Virus record (IMG/VR): IMGVR_UViG_3300027231_000020
Location: 1-26,479 of that record
Length of the DNA stretch: 26,479 bases
Strand: one strand, 5' to 3'
From: a virus
Shown here: positions 12,550-20,077 of the stretch, in pieces
Layout of the letters: every line of letters begins with the position of its first letter
Numbering within the stretch: the first letter of the stretch is position 1
Program-made: the position numbers and the translations under genes
The notes under the pieces: generated by a model
Database searches by the model: none
Seen by the model: only the letters and a program-made list of their open reading frames with translations
Told to the model about the DNA's origin: nothing

Positions 12550-13194
12550 CTACACTTCTGTTATATCATAGTTCGAGTCATAGTTATGTTTAGCGAGACA
12601 TCCAGTGACATTCTGTATGGTGGTAAACGTATCTTGAGCCTCTGCCGACCACGGATAATACTCTTCCAGCCAATCAAAACGTTCTCTCGATAGATAAACA
12701 TCTGTAGTCATTGCGTGAAGTGGAGCAGCGTCAATTAGTCGTTGAGCACCTTCGGGTGTTACGATATATGCGTGTGCGCCTGGAAAGTAAGGTTTAGATG
12801 TCAGTCGTCCCCAACCAGAAGAAGGTAGTAGGAATTTGCCGTACGAAGGTTTCCCTATGTTCCCCACATATTTTGGTAGTGTCGTGGGGATAGGATTGTT
12901 CACTACCGCGTCATGCTCAAAGATAACGAACGGTTCGTTTTGTTGAACACAGTTTTTCCACAGGGAGTAGTGAGAAAGGAATGCGGATAAAGAATTTTCT
13001 AGACGAGAGTAACGTCCTTGGAATCTACTGATAGGAATAACTTCACGGTTACATATACCTAGTATATCATCTTTAGGGGTGATTGCGTCAAACTTGACGA
13101 CATCCAACCCGTAGTCTTTTGCTGTCTGTATACATCTGTCCGCGACTTGCTCGGACTTCTCATGGTCTTTGATTGTGATAACGAAAGCTTTCAT
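12550..13194 (-). CDS. GT25 family glycosyltransferase (LPS/LOS type)
   Basis: 214 residues. MKAFVITIKDHEKSEQVADRC matches the N-terminal strand and Arg-containing loop of GT25. SLSAFLSHYSLWK (68-80) is the family hallmark, and PFVIFEHDAVV (88-98) carries the acidic donor/metal motif E93-H-D95. PGAHAYIVTPEGAQRLID follows. GT25 enzymes add sugars such as galactose to lipooligosaccharide or to collagen-like hydroxylysine; the phage substrate is unknown. Cytoplasmic, no membrane span. It lies just behind a terminator (13207-13231), so it needs its own promoter or read-through; none is clear. Another member of the late modification block. Confidence 0.85.
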   Translation of the reverse strand: MKAFVITIKDHEKSEQVADRCIQTAKDYGLDVVKFDAITPKDDILGICNREVIPISRFQGRYSRLENSLSAFLSHYSLWKNCVQQNEPFVIFEHDAVVNNPIPTTLPKYVGNIGKPSYGKFLLPSSGWGRLTSKPYFPGAHAYIVTPEGAQRLIDAAPLHAMTTDVYLSRERFDWLEEYYPWSAEAQDTFTTIQNVTGCLAKHNYDSNYDITEV

Positions 13195-13206
13195 AAAAAT
13201 CTCATA

Positions 13207-13231
13207 TAAAAAAGCGGACGTGGAGTCCGCT
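13207..13231 (-). terminator. Rho-independent terminator
   Basis: On the minus strand AGCGGAC (13225-13231), loop TCCAC, GTCCGCT (13213-13219), then a T-run (13207-13212). Ends the transcription unit of the 13256-13957 gene. On the plus strand the trailing T-run is short (CTTTG). Confidence 0.88.
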
Positions 13232-13255
13232 CTTTGAATTACTGTATACTAATAC

Positions 13256-13957
13256 TTATACGTTATAGAAGTGTGCGTCTACGCTAGCAGCTTGTTCGCG
13301 TTCAATCCAGTCCGCATAAACGTCAACCTTTTCTAATAGATTGCTTCCAGAACCCTTACGCAAATTACGGATACCTGAATCATCAACAACCTTATTGATT
13401 GCTTCAAAATTTACTTGAACTTCTTTACGAATCTTACCGTAAGAGTCAGTAGTTTTAGGACTTAGGTGATCAATTACTTTAGTAAGAACTGTGTGAGTGT
13501 TTTCCACAAGATTCTCGTATGAAACGTCTAGAGCGTAGGTTAACAATTTAGAATCTCTATTGAACATATCGAGTAGAGAATAACCCATGTCTTCTTTCAA
13601 GAAGTCTTCGAAGGACATGCCTACTGAATACTCTCGCCATAGATGAGTTAACACATCTTTTTCGTCACGATGCATTCTAATAAAGTTGTGAGAAGTTAAC
13701 TGGCCCGCCTCTAGAGCAAAGATAAAGCTGCCCATAGTACTAATGTCTGTCCACGGGCAGAACCCTAGACATGTACTTTGTAGGCTGTTCCACTGTACTT
13801 TTCGTGCGTTTACAGCATTTTGTAGATTAGAACCAAAATCTGCGCCTTCCACTTCGCGTAGATACATTCCATATAGGTTCTGTAATAGATCACCACCAGC
13901 TCCGGCAGCACCTACAACGAAAAAGTTGTCGGCAGTTCTTACTAAAATATTTTCCAT
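13256..13957 (-). CDS. Possible sulfotransferase-like protein
   Basis: 233 residues. Near the N-terminus is a Gly-rich loop in a strand-loop-helix context (FFVVGAAGAGGDLLQNLYG, 12-30), where sulfotransferases bind PAPS. Later LDVSYENLVENTHTVLTKVI resembles the 'YE-L---P---L--I--FL' region of that family, and RKGSGSNLLEKVDVYADWI the C-terminal 'KG--G' part. These are weak pattern matches; a different P-loop-like or unknown fold is equally possible. Driven by a clean late promoter (13999-14006) and ended by a clean terminator, so it is a single-gene late unit. That suggests an abundant product, perhaps structural. Confidence 0.45.
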   Translation of the reverse strand: MENILVRTADNFFVVGAAGAGGDLLQNLYGMYLREVEGADFGSNLQNAVNARKVQWNSLQSTCLGFCPWTDISTMGSFIFALEAGQLTSHNFIRMHRDEKDVLTHLWREYSVGMSFEDFLKEDMGYSLLDMFNRDSKLLTYALDVSYENLVENTHTVLTKVIDHLSPKTTDSYGKIRKEVQVNFEAINKVVDDSGIRNLRKGSGSNLLEKVDVYADWIEREQAASVDAHFYNV

Positions 13958-13998
13958 TGAGATTAACTCTCCGTTACGGGTTTTTAAAAGATTACTGT

Positions 13999-14006
13999 TA
14001 TTTATA
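13999..14006 (-). promoter_or_regulatory. T4-type late promoter
   Basis: TATAAATA exact on the minus strand, 42 nt before the start of the 13256-13957 gene; GGAGAG is its ribosome site. No -35 box. Confidence 0.72.
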
Positions 14007-14028
14007 AGATTTTATTGTCTGATATTAC

Positions 14029-15015
14029 CTAATCACGGTAATCATTCAAATCGAACTTTGTGCCATGCATTTTCATGAGGTCTCGTTCGTGATTAGTGTA
14101 CACCAATACTTCGGGGTCTTCGATCAAGAAGTCGCAACTCTTACAGAAATCTGGATAATCTCCGGTTCGGTGTTGTTCCCGTAGAGTCTCGTACTCTTCA
14201 CCAAAAAAGATGTCTGCGATATTATCTTCGGAACAGTGACCAAGAACTGCCTCTTCATCTCGACCAAGAACCTGACAACATGGATGTACAGCACCGGTCT
14301 TCTTATCAAGACCACCGGCACGGATTACTACATCCGGAGAGAATGGTCGGCCACAAGTCTTGATCTTACCTTTACGTGCGTTATCACCAATATCCCAAGC
14401 GCCAGACCAGTTATGCATCTTCCATATCTCGGTCTTGACGCCTAGTTCATCAACCAAGGTCTTGTACTTCTCTAGTTCCTCGTCAATGTTATTGTTGTCT
14501 GTGATTAGGTGGTAGGTAGATACTACACAGTCCGAACCCGACTCTTTGACGTACGCAACCATCTCTTCGATGTTACGTCTAATCTGAGCGTAGTGTCCTC
14601 CTACTGCGTTGTACATCCACTTACTATAGTCTTGTTCGTCCGAACCGATGAATGAGAATCGATAGAAGTCCAGACCAGCATCAACACAATCTCTCATGTA
14701 CTGACCTTCCATCTTAAATCCGTTAGAGAAGATGAATGCCTTAGCGCCGTACTTCTTCACTACCTTAATGTACTCCGGTAGGTTCTTAGCCATGGTGGCT
14801 TCACCCGAACCATCTAGGTTGACAACGTTCAATCCGTACTGCGCACAATCCGCAACGTACTTCTCGAACTCATCGAGTTTCATGATGCGGCGAAACCCTT
14901 TATGTCGTCCACCTTCACGTAAATCTTGTGGACACATAGAGCATGAATAGTTACATCCCCCCGCGACCTCGATTACTGCGCGATCAATCTGAAATGTTTC
15001 TCTAGTCATTTCCAT
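14029..15015 (-). CDS. Radical SAM protein with C-terminal SPASM-like cysteines
   Basis: 328 residues. The [4Fe-4S]/SAM motif is C21-x3-C25-x2-C28 (GGCNYSCSMCPQ), followed by LDGSGEA (67-73), the GGEP-equivalent SAM-binding loop. The C-terminal part has C221, C246, C247, C261, C291 and C294 (HPCCQV, GHC, DFCKSCDFL), a SPASM-like pattern that would hold one or two extra clusters. Such enzymes do radical chemistry on peptides, sugars or cofactors; here the substrate is unknown. The start at 15015 overlaps the upstream gene by 14 nt and has GAGAAA ahead. The neighbours are a GT9-like enzyme and the carbamoyltransferase, which suggests a role in building a modified sugar or peptide. Confidence 0.85.
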   Translation of the reverse strand: MEMTRETFQIDRAVIEVAGGCNYSCSMCPQDLREGGRHKGFRRIMKLDEFEKYVADCAQYGLNVVNLDGSGEATMAKNLPEYIKVVKKYGAKAFIFSNGFKMEGQYMRDCVDAGLDFYRFSFIGSDEQDYSKWMYNAVGGHYAQIRRNIEEMVAYVKESGSDCVVSTYHLITDNNNIDEELEKYKTLVDELGVKTEIWKMHNWSGAWDIGDNARKGKIKTCGRPFSPDVVIRAGGLDKKTGAVHPCCQVLGRDEEAVLGHCSEDNIADIFFGEEYETLREQHRTGDYPDFCKSCDFLIEDPEVLVYTNHERDLMKMHGTKFDLNDYRD

Positions 15016-15895
15016 AGTATTTTCTCACTCTTTTTTCAAAATTAACTGCTTTACGTTTAGTGTGTCCTAGAAGTACTTCTATATGTTCTAACCACCACCA
15101 TACACTCTTGTCGGCATATGATATTTCGGTACGTAATCTTAACGCATGTGGAGTATGATATTTAGTCACTCCTTCAGAACTGATTACAGCAAGCGGCCGC
15201 TGAAAGTTCTTCGCAATATAGTGCCATATTCCATCGTAACACAAAACCAACCTTGAGGTTGAGATGAGATACATTGCTTCTGATACTGGAGTCCTGTATG
15301 ATATCTCGTGACACTCAAACCCTTTGTCGCGCAACAACTGTATCGCCGTGTCCCAATCACTCTGAGTAAATAAACGTTTCCATGTTCTCGGTTTTTCTGC
15401 GTTCCAAGTAGGTCTCCAAAAGACTATGCGGTTATCTACTGTCTTTTGGAATGCGTCTTTTCGAAACAACCATTCATTATCAGGTATATCTCCACCCTCT
15501 TCGTCACTATATGCGCCAGACTCAAAAAAGAATCTCGCCTTGTCCCTTTGTATTGCGGCTACTCTACGTTCACCATTTGTTTCCAAAACAACATCATCGT
15601 CATACTTCCAGTCAGTATATCTTCCGGTGGAATTGAATATGTGATGAACCATAACCTTTTCTTTTTGGTGATAAAAGTTATGTATGTACTCTAGTCGTTC
15701 AATAATAGTTTCGGGGTCTTCGAAGTGGTGGTAGTAGTCTTCACCGTGCTCCCAATGGAACTCTAGGTTTACTTTGTCTAAGTTATTGTCGGCTACATGT
15801 TTATGGGCAGAATTTAGTGCCCACATAAAATCACCAACTCCAGGCGTCCCTCTCCAAGTGATTAACTCGGAGGTTAGTATTACTTCAGACGCCAT
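15002..15895 (-). CDS. GT9-like (heptosyltransferase-type) GT-B glycosyltransferase
   Basis: 297 residues from the ATG at 15893-15895, which overlaps the upstream TGA (TGATG). Near the N-terminus, WRGTPGVGDFMWALNSAHKH matches the 'G-GD' donor/acceptor loop of GT-B heptosyltransferases. RIVFWRPTWNAEKPRTW begins the second Rossmann domain, and LVLCYDGIWHYIAKNFQRPL (the 'D-G--H-A---G-P' region) fits the nucleotide-sugar site. Donor and acceptor cannot be assigned. The C-terminus is basic. Likely cytoplasmic. Sequence is diverged from bacterial heptosyltransferases; an inactive or new-specificity relative is possible. Confidence 0.65.
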   Translation of the reverse strand: MASEVILTSELITWRGTPGVGDFMWALNSAHKHVADNNLDKVNLEFHWEHGEDYYHHFEDPETIIERLEYIHNFYHQKEKVMVHHIFNSTGRYTDWKYDDDVVLETNGERRVAAIQRDKARFFFESGAYSDEEGGDIPDNEWLFRKDAFQKTVDNRIVFWRPTWNAEKPRTWKRLFTQSDWDTAIQLLRDKGFECHEISYRTPVSEAMYLISTSRLVLCYDGIWHYIAKNFQRPLAVISSEGVTKYHTPHALRLRTEISYADKSVWWWLEHIEVLLGHTKRKAVNFEKRVRKYYGND

Positions 15896-16221
15896 CAACT
15901 GGAACTATTTTTTTTAGCACTTCGACCAGAGCTAGTAGATGTGTATAGTCCAAACCATGCGGCACCAGCACCAACTACCACAGATATGAGACCTGCCTGT
16001 GATGCGTTGGGTACCGGTATTAGCATGAACCATTTTACTGTTTCTATCAATAGATACATGTACACGCTGATAAAAGCGCGGGGGAAGATGCGGTAGGCAT
16101 CTAATACCTCAGAAAAATCCAATAGGGGTTGAAACCTATTGACACTAGTTTCCTTAGTAGAGGTATTAAGTTCTACCTCCAGTTCAATCTTCTTTCTTAT
16201 TGGTTGTACATCTTCGGTCAT
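15895..16221 (-). CDS. Small two-span membrane protein, holin-like candidate
   Basis: 108 residues from the ATG at 16219-16221, coupled to the carbamoyltransferase stop (TAATG). Residues 1-25 are charged (MTEDVQPIRKKIELEVELN). Two hydrophobic segments follow, about 47-67 (PRAFISVYMYLLIETVKWFM) and 74-93 (ASQAGLISVVVGAGAAWFGL), then a polar, basic tail. I recall proteins with 'VQPIRKKIEL...SVVVGA..A.FG' in marine phages, role unknown. The layout would suit a holin, antiholin or membrane anchor for a neighbouring enzyme. Confidence 0.78.
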   Translation of the reverse strand: MTEDVQPIRKKIELEVELNTSTKETSVNRFQPLLDFSEVLDAYRIFPRAFISVYMYLLIETVKWFMLIPVPNASQAGLISVVVGAGAAWFGLYTSTSSGRSAKKNSSS

Positions 16222-17741
16222 TAGAAAACCTTTACACCGTATTTTTGTTCCCACAACTCTGCGTCGTGCTCGTCATTGACCATAGGTCTGCCACGAATGT
16301 TCAATGATGTATTTAGTAACATTGGTACTCCAGTTCTTTCGTAATATTCTTCAATAACTTTACGGAATACCGACTCACAATCTTTTTTGACAATTTGGAC
16401 ACGAGCGGTGCCATCTACGTGAGTGACAGGCGCATAGTCGTGTTTCGCAATTGACGTAAACTGCATATACTCGTTCATAGGCCCTTCGAAGTATTCATCT
16501 GCGAACTCTTCTAGGATAGCTGGTGCGAATGGACGATATTTCTGTCGACGTTTAATCGTGTTGACAGTGTCCTGTATATCGAATCGTACGTCCGCGATTA
16601 AAGAGCGATTACCAAGTGCACGAGGGCCAAACTCAGCACGGCCATTAGCGATTCCGCAGTACTTGTGACTAAGAAGATGGTCGACAACTTCAGTCGGGTT
16701 AATAGGTCGTTGTATATCATATCCACTATATGGACTCCATATTAGTTTATCTTTACCAGTTGCTTTTGCCCAAGACATCGCAGCAGTACCCAGACCAGAA
16801 CCAGCATCTGTTGGCGAACACGCAATGTGGACTTCATCGAACAATTCAAATAGACGTGAGTTGATTACAACGTTCTGCGCACAACCCCCAGAGTAACATA
16901 GTTTCTTACCATATTTAGCAGCTTCGGTCATAATCTGCATAATCGCATAATCAGCGAAGTCTTGTACCGCACGTGCGGCAACTTTGTCTTCTACCGCTTT
17001 CACCTTCGCACGTAACTTTTCACGAAACATTACGCGATCTTGTTCACGTTTAGAGGTTTTGATATCACCGACTGAGATACCTTCCGCAAGTTCTGGAGCA
17101 AGGTCTTCTAGGTCTTCCCACCATGAAATCAACCAGTCGGTAATCGCCTTAGACTCAGGTGAAGTGGCATGGTACGCAGAGAGTCCCATAACAACGTATT
17201 CATCTTCGAGTGGACGTAGTCCAAGGAACTTGGTAACTGTCGTGTAGACGAGACCAACGGACTTAGGGTATTGCCATTCTTTGATGAGATTAAAGTTGCT
17301 ATCCATGATGGTAGCACACTGTAACTCACCGACACCGTCGATTGACACAAGGACTGTATCATGTTTGTCGTCCCACGGACGCGTGTAGAATGCGGCCGCA
17401 CAATGTGACTCGTGGTGCATATGGTTGACATCGTACGTCAGACTATCGGGAATAAGCATACGACCGAATGTTTCTTCTGCGGTTTCCGGTCGTTTAGCTA
17501 AATGGTCGGTGCTTCCTTTTACTCCAGTCCCTCCGCGCATATCGAACTTAACCGTATGGTCTTCATAGAATGATACATGGTCTTCATCTGATACCATATC
17601 CCAGAGTTCATCGGGGATAAGAGGATCATTCTTCTTCTTAGAATATCGTTCGCCGTGAGTAGCGAAATCTACCTTACCTGACTCATCAATGATCGCAAAA
17701 CCACTATCGTGATAATGCTCACTAAAACCAACATACTTCAT
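16221..17741 (-). CDS. Carbamoyltransferase, NodU/TobZ family
   Basis: 506 residues. The N-terminal Kae1-like domain shows FSEHYHDSGFAII (6-18), GERYSKK and the metal-binding HHESHCAAAFY (109-119), then VSIDGVGE (132-139) and later LCYSGGCAQNVVINSRLF. The C-terminal YrdC-like-partner domain has GRAEFGPRALGNRSLIADVR and KYRPFAPAIL, the hallmark of O-carbamoyltransferases. Reaction: ATP and carbamoyl phosphate give a carbamoyl-adenylate, which is passed to a hydroxyl of the acceptor, usually a sugar or antibiotic. The phage acceptor is unknown, probably a sugar made or attached by its neighbours. Somewhat shorter than typical (about 550-620), but all motifs are intact. The second ATG is preferred (AAGGG spacing); the first at 17744 is possible. 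Late promoter at 17770-17777. Confidence 0.9.
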   Translation of the reverse strand: MKYVGFSEHYHDSGFAIIDESGKVDFATHGERYSKKKNDPLIPDELWDMVSDEDHVSFYEDHTVKFDMRGGTGVKGSTDHLAKRPETAEETFGRMLIPDSLTYDVNHMHHESHCAAAFYTRPWDDKHDTVLVSIDGVGELQCATIMDSNFNLIKEWQYPKSVGLVYTTVTKFLGLRPLEDEYVVMGLSAYHATSPESKAITDWLISWWEDLEDLAPELAEGISVGDIKTSKREQDRVMFREKLRAKVKAVEDKVAARAVQDFADYAIMQIMTEAAKYGKKLCYSGGCAQNVVINSRLFELFDEVHIACSPTDAGSGLGTAAMSWAKATGKDKLIWSPYSGYDIQRPINPTEVVDHLLSHKYCGIANGRAEFGPRALGNRSLIADVRFDIQDTVNTIKRRQKYRPFAPAILEEFADEYFEGPMNEYMQFTSIAKHDYAPVTHVDGTARVQIVKKDCESVFRKVIEEYYERTGVPMLLNTSLNIRGRPMVNDEHDAELWEQKYGVKVF

Positions 17742-17769
17742 CATTCACCCTTGAATACTATTAAATTTT

Positions 17770-17777
17770 TATTTATA
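17770..17777 (-). promoter_or_regulatory. T4-type late promoter
   Basis: TATAAATA exact on the minus strand, 29 nt before the carbamoyltransferase start. Probably transcribes the carbamoyltransferase, the membrane protein, the GT9-like and the radical SAM genes as one late message, since all four overlap. Confidence 0.74.
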
Positions 17778-17797
17778 CAAACACTAAAAGGGTCGGA

Positions 17798-18376
17798 TTA
17801 CCCAGTAATAATATTGTAAATTTCTTTCCAGTTCTGTACGCGAGTCGCATGACCTTCATAATCCGCATTATTATTATGTGCCATTAAGATAGATTGTAGA
17901 CCCACTCGAAATCCAACATCCGCATTTTCTGGTTTATCTTCGACCCAGAAACATTCAGTTCCAAGATAATCTAATAGTACTTCATCTTTATCCGCACCAC
18001 AGTCGAGGTAAACAAACTTCTCGAAGGCACCGGGCCCAAACAACTCAATCAAGTTCTTTGTACGTAAGTACTGAGAATAGTGGTTATCACTCAGACTAGT
18101 GATTGCGTGGAACACATATCCGTGGTCTGAATGTAACTTCTTAATATACTTGACCGCATCACGCAATGGTGGTAACTTTCGTATGTTGGCAGATTCGTTA
18201 AACATACGAACTAACATTTTGGCAAATGGTTTCTCTAAACCGTATTGCTCGGCAACATCATACACTTCAGGTTTATGTTGAGTAAAACCGTGACGAGTCA
18301 TCCATTGGTCGAATGCGTACATCCAATCTAATAAGACACCATCACAGTCAACTAAAATTACTTTATCTTTCTTCAT
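17798..18376 (-). CDS. HAD-family phosphatase
   Basis: 192 residues from the ATG at 18374-18376 (TAATG with the upstream stop); a longer frame upstream is in the wrong context. Motif I is D10-C-D12-G-V (VILVDCDGVLLDW), motif II FHAITSL, motif IV FWVEDKPENADV. Cap region at about 20-90. The family removes phosphate from small molecules such as sugar phosphates or nucleotides, with magnesium. Cytoplasmic. Placed next to the carbamoyltransferase, so a sugar-phosphate step is possible, but a 5'(3')-deoxyribonucleotidase-like role is equally plausible. It follows an early-type promoter (18575-18603), unlike its late neighbours. Confidence 0.82.
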   Translation of the reverse strand: MKKDKVILVDCDGVLLDWMYAFDQWMTRHGFTQHKPEVYDVAEQYGLEKPFAKMLVRMFNESANIRKLPPLRDAVKYIKKLHSDHGYVFHAITSLSDNHYSQYLRTKNLIELFGPGAFEKFVYLDCGADKDEVLLDYLGTECFWVEDKPENADVGFRVGLQSILMAHNNNADYEGHATRVQNWKEIYNIITG

Positions 18377-18540
18377 TATAATACACCATCTCTTACATCT
18401 TTCATTATATAAAATACTTCTTCTTCTGTATACCCCAACTCTACTAATAACTCTCTTTTGAGGGCACTCCAATCAGGATTCTCTGCGTCATATATGTAAC
18501 GTCTTATCGTTTGGGCAATAATTGAGTCTTCATACTCCAT
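18376..18540 (-). CDS. 54-residue hypothetical protein
   Basis: From the ATG at 18538-18540, behind AGAGAGG; a longer reading crosses the promoter. MEYEDSIIAQTIRRYIYDAE, then LKRELLVELGYTEEEVFYIM, is helical and acidic. Coupled to the HAD gene by TAATG. Unknown function. Confidence 0.75.
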   Translation of the reverse strand: MEYEDSIIAQTIRRYIYDAENPDWSALKRELLVELGYTEEEVFYIMKDVRDGVL

Positions 18541-18547
18541 AAAAAAA

Positions 18548-18596
18548 CCTCTCTGTTCATTCAAATACCTAGGTATTATACAATAAATCAGAGAGG
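18548..18596. repeat. Inverted repeat and palindrome around a promoter, possible operator
   Basis: CCTCTCTG (18548-18555) and CAGAGAGG (18589-18596) are perfect inverted copies either side of the -10 region. A 14-base palindrome AATACCTAGGTATT (18564-18577) lies between them, overlapping the -10 box. One arm is also the ribosome site of the 18376-18540 gene, which may explain part of the match. Confidence 0.45.
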
Positions 18597-18603
18597 CTGT
18601 CAA
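18575..18603 (-). promoter_or_regulatory. Early-type sigma70 promoter, perfect consensus
   Basis: TTGACA (18598-18603), 17 nt, TATAAT (18575-18580) on the minus strand. Unlike the other early promoters it lacks the shared leader, and it lies inside the mainly late region. Drives 18540-17798. Confidence 0.88.
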
Positions 18604-18622
18604 GGCTTATTTTGAAAATATC

Positions 18623-18784
18623 TTAACTAATTTCGTTTATCCGTGTACGTAGAGTCTGTATCATTGCTATATTCTTAGCAATAGCGTATAACATAGGATT
18701 CCCGTTATCGATATCATTCATGTCATCCAGACATTTACTATACTCTTCATCTAATATAGCCAATACCGTATCTTTGTCTATCAT
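18623..18784 (-). CDS. 53-residue hypothetical protein
   Basis: From ATG 18782-18784, overlapping the stop of the glycosyltransferase (ATGA). MIDKDTVLAILDEEYSKCLD, then AIAKNIAMIQTLRTRI, is probably two helices, acidic. Unknown. Confidence 0.7.
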   Translation of the reverse strand: MIDKDTVLAILDEEYSKCLDDMNDIDNGNPMLYAIAKNIAMIQTLRTRINEIS

Positions 18785-19629
18785 GGTATTAATGCTCTTT
18801 CCCACGGCATCTCCTTAAACCTCCGATCATTCCAGTGCCTGACCATGTCGACCTTCCACTCACCACCGGTATAGTGACAGAACCTAGCAATATCAAAGAA
18901 CTTCTCTTCGGTGGCGTAGTGCGGACTGTCGTTCCACGACTGGTCAATGGTCTCTACATCAAAGTCATGTTTCATCAACTGTGCTGAGATGTACGGTTGG
19001 TCATTCATGATTGACATATGGAAGTCTCCAGTATAACACCAATCTTCCCACTTGTCAAACAATTTACGCGCTTTGAGCCGTGCCTCTTTAGTCCATATGA
19101 CAACACCCGTATTCATGATAAGTATCTTAGACGGACGATTAGGTGGCATCACGGGGACGATAGGACAGTCGTGCATCTCAAACTTACGAGCAAAGTCACG
19201 ATATGTAGATTCTTTATAATCCCAAGAGTTATAACCACCACCATTTGCGGTAACGAAGTCTGACTCTAGTACGCCATAGACTTCGGCACCACTTTGAGTA
19301 TGGTCGAAAATATCTTCTTTGGTGTTTACTACAATGTCTGTATCAACGAATAGTACATCGTCATACTGATCAAACATGGGGTCTAACCAGATACGTGCGC
19401 ACTCATGTAATAGAGAAGTTGAACACCCATGTCCCTTGGTAGCGACACGTTCATCAGAATAGATATGATCTGCGCCAATATGTTTGGCATAATGTTCGAA
19501 GGACTTACGAGAGATACTTGCTACTTCTTTATATAAAGAAGAACGTGTTCCATCCCATCCTTTAATATCACCACGTGCGTCTACCGCATCGCTTACAATC
19601 ATGTATTGAAATATTGCGTTCTTAGACAT
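18781..19629 (-). CDS. GT-A glycosyltransferase (GT8-like)
   Basis: 282 residues. Donor-binding region MSKNAIFQYMIVSDAVDARG, then CSTSLLHECARIWL, and the metal-binding D96-T-D98 (VLFVDTDIVVN). Acceptor-side motifs are LIMNTGVVIWTKEA and, later, NDQPYISAQL, with a C-terminal histidine (FCHYTGG). These follow the order seen in GT8-like and related GT-A enzymes. Cytoplasmic. The start at 19629 overlaps the lysozyme stop by 8 nt (ATGTCTAA), so it is translated together with a lysis gene. Acceptor unknown. Second DxD-type enzyme of the late block. Confidence 0.8.
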   Translation of the reverse strand: MSKNAIFQYMIVSDAVDARGDIKGWDGTRSSLYKEVASISRKSFEHYAKHIGADHIYSDERVATKGHGCSTSLLHECARIWLDPMFDQYDDVLFVDTDIVVNTKEDIFDHTQSGAEVYGVLESDFVTANGGGYNSWDYKESTYRDFARKFEMHDCPIVPVMPPNRPSKILIMNTGVVIWTKEARLKARKLFDKWEDWCYTGDFHMSIMNDQPYISAQLMKHDFDVETIDQSWNDSPHYATEEKFFDIARFCHYTGGEWKVDMVRHWNDRRFKEMPWERALIP

Positions 19630-20065
19630 TTTCTAACCTTACCATTAATCGTTCGGCACGATTTGTCACTTGCTTGTGCCAACGCGAATCCCTACCTTCA
19701 ATAGCAGCGGTTTTCCAATCACCATTATTAATTGCGGTATTCATGTTCTTGAATTGGCTCAGTCTCGGTCGACCCATATTAAACATCATGTTAACCAAGA
19801 TTTGTTGGACTTCGTCTGGTAGACAAGAGAACCCGTCTCCGTATAGTACAGTGCATTCGGAGATTGCTGTGTCGAGGTCTTGGTCGAATGCCTCAGCAAC
19901 TCTTTCTGGGGAAACTTGTGTTCCGACCTTAGCGCCGAACTCGCCGTCACTTTCCTTGATAAGGTGACCCACGCCGAACGTAGGATAGTTGAGGTGGTCG
20001 AGGTAAACCTCATAGACAACTCCTTCATCAATTTTCAGTTGCTCAAATACTTCTTCGCGATTCAT
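19622..20065 (-). CDS. T4-type lysozyme (GH24 endolysin)
   Basis: 147 residues. Catalytic triad E14, D23, T29 (LKIDEGVVYEVYLDHLNYPT FGVGH), exactly three positions after E11, D20, T26 of T4 lysozyme. The C-terminal lobe has MFNMGRPRLSQFKNM and the typical WHKQVTNRAERLM. It cuts the glycan strands of peptidoglycan. No signal peptide or membrane span, so it needs a holin. The start is weak (AGAG only), between an 80-residue protein upstream and a coupled glycosyltransferase downstream, instead of beside the holin. Confidence 0.93.
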   Translation of the reverse strand: MNREEVFEQLKIDEGVVYEVYLDHLNYPTFGVGHLIKESDGEFGAKVGTQVSPERVAEAFDQDLDTAISECTVLYGDGFSCLPDEVQQILVNMMFNMGRPRLSQFKNMNTAINNGDWKTAAIEGRDSRWHKQVTNRAERLMVRLENV

Positions 20066-20077
20066 ATTATTAATACT

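Noticed and set aside
17745-17815. Possible terminator GGGT/ACCC followed by TTTT after the HAD gene
   Set aside because: Only four base pairs; too weak to call.
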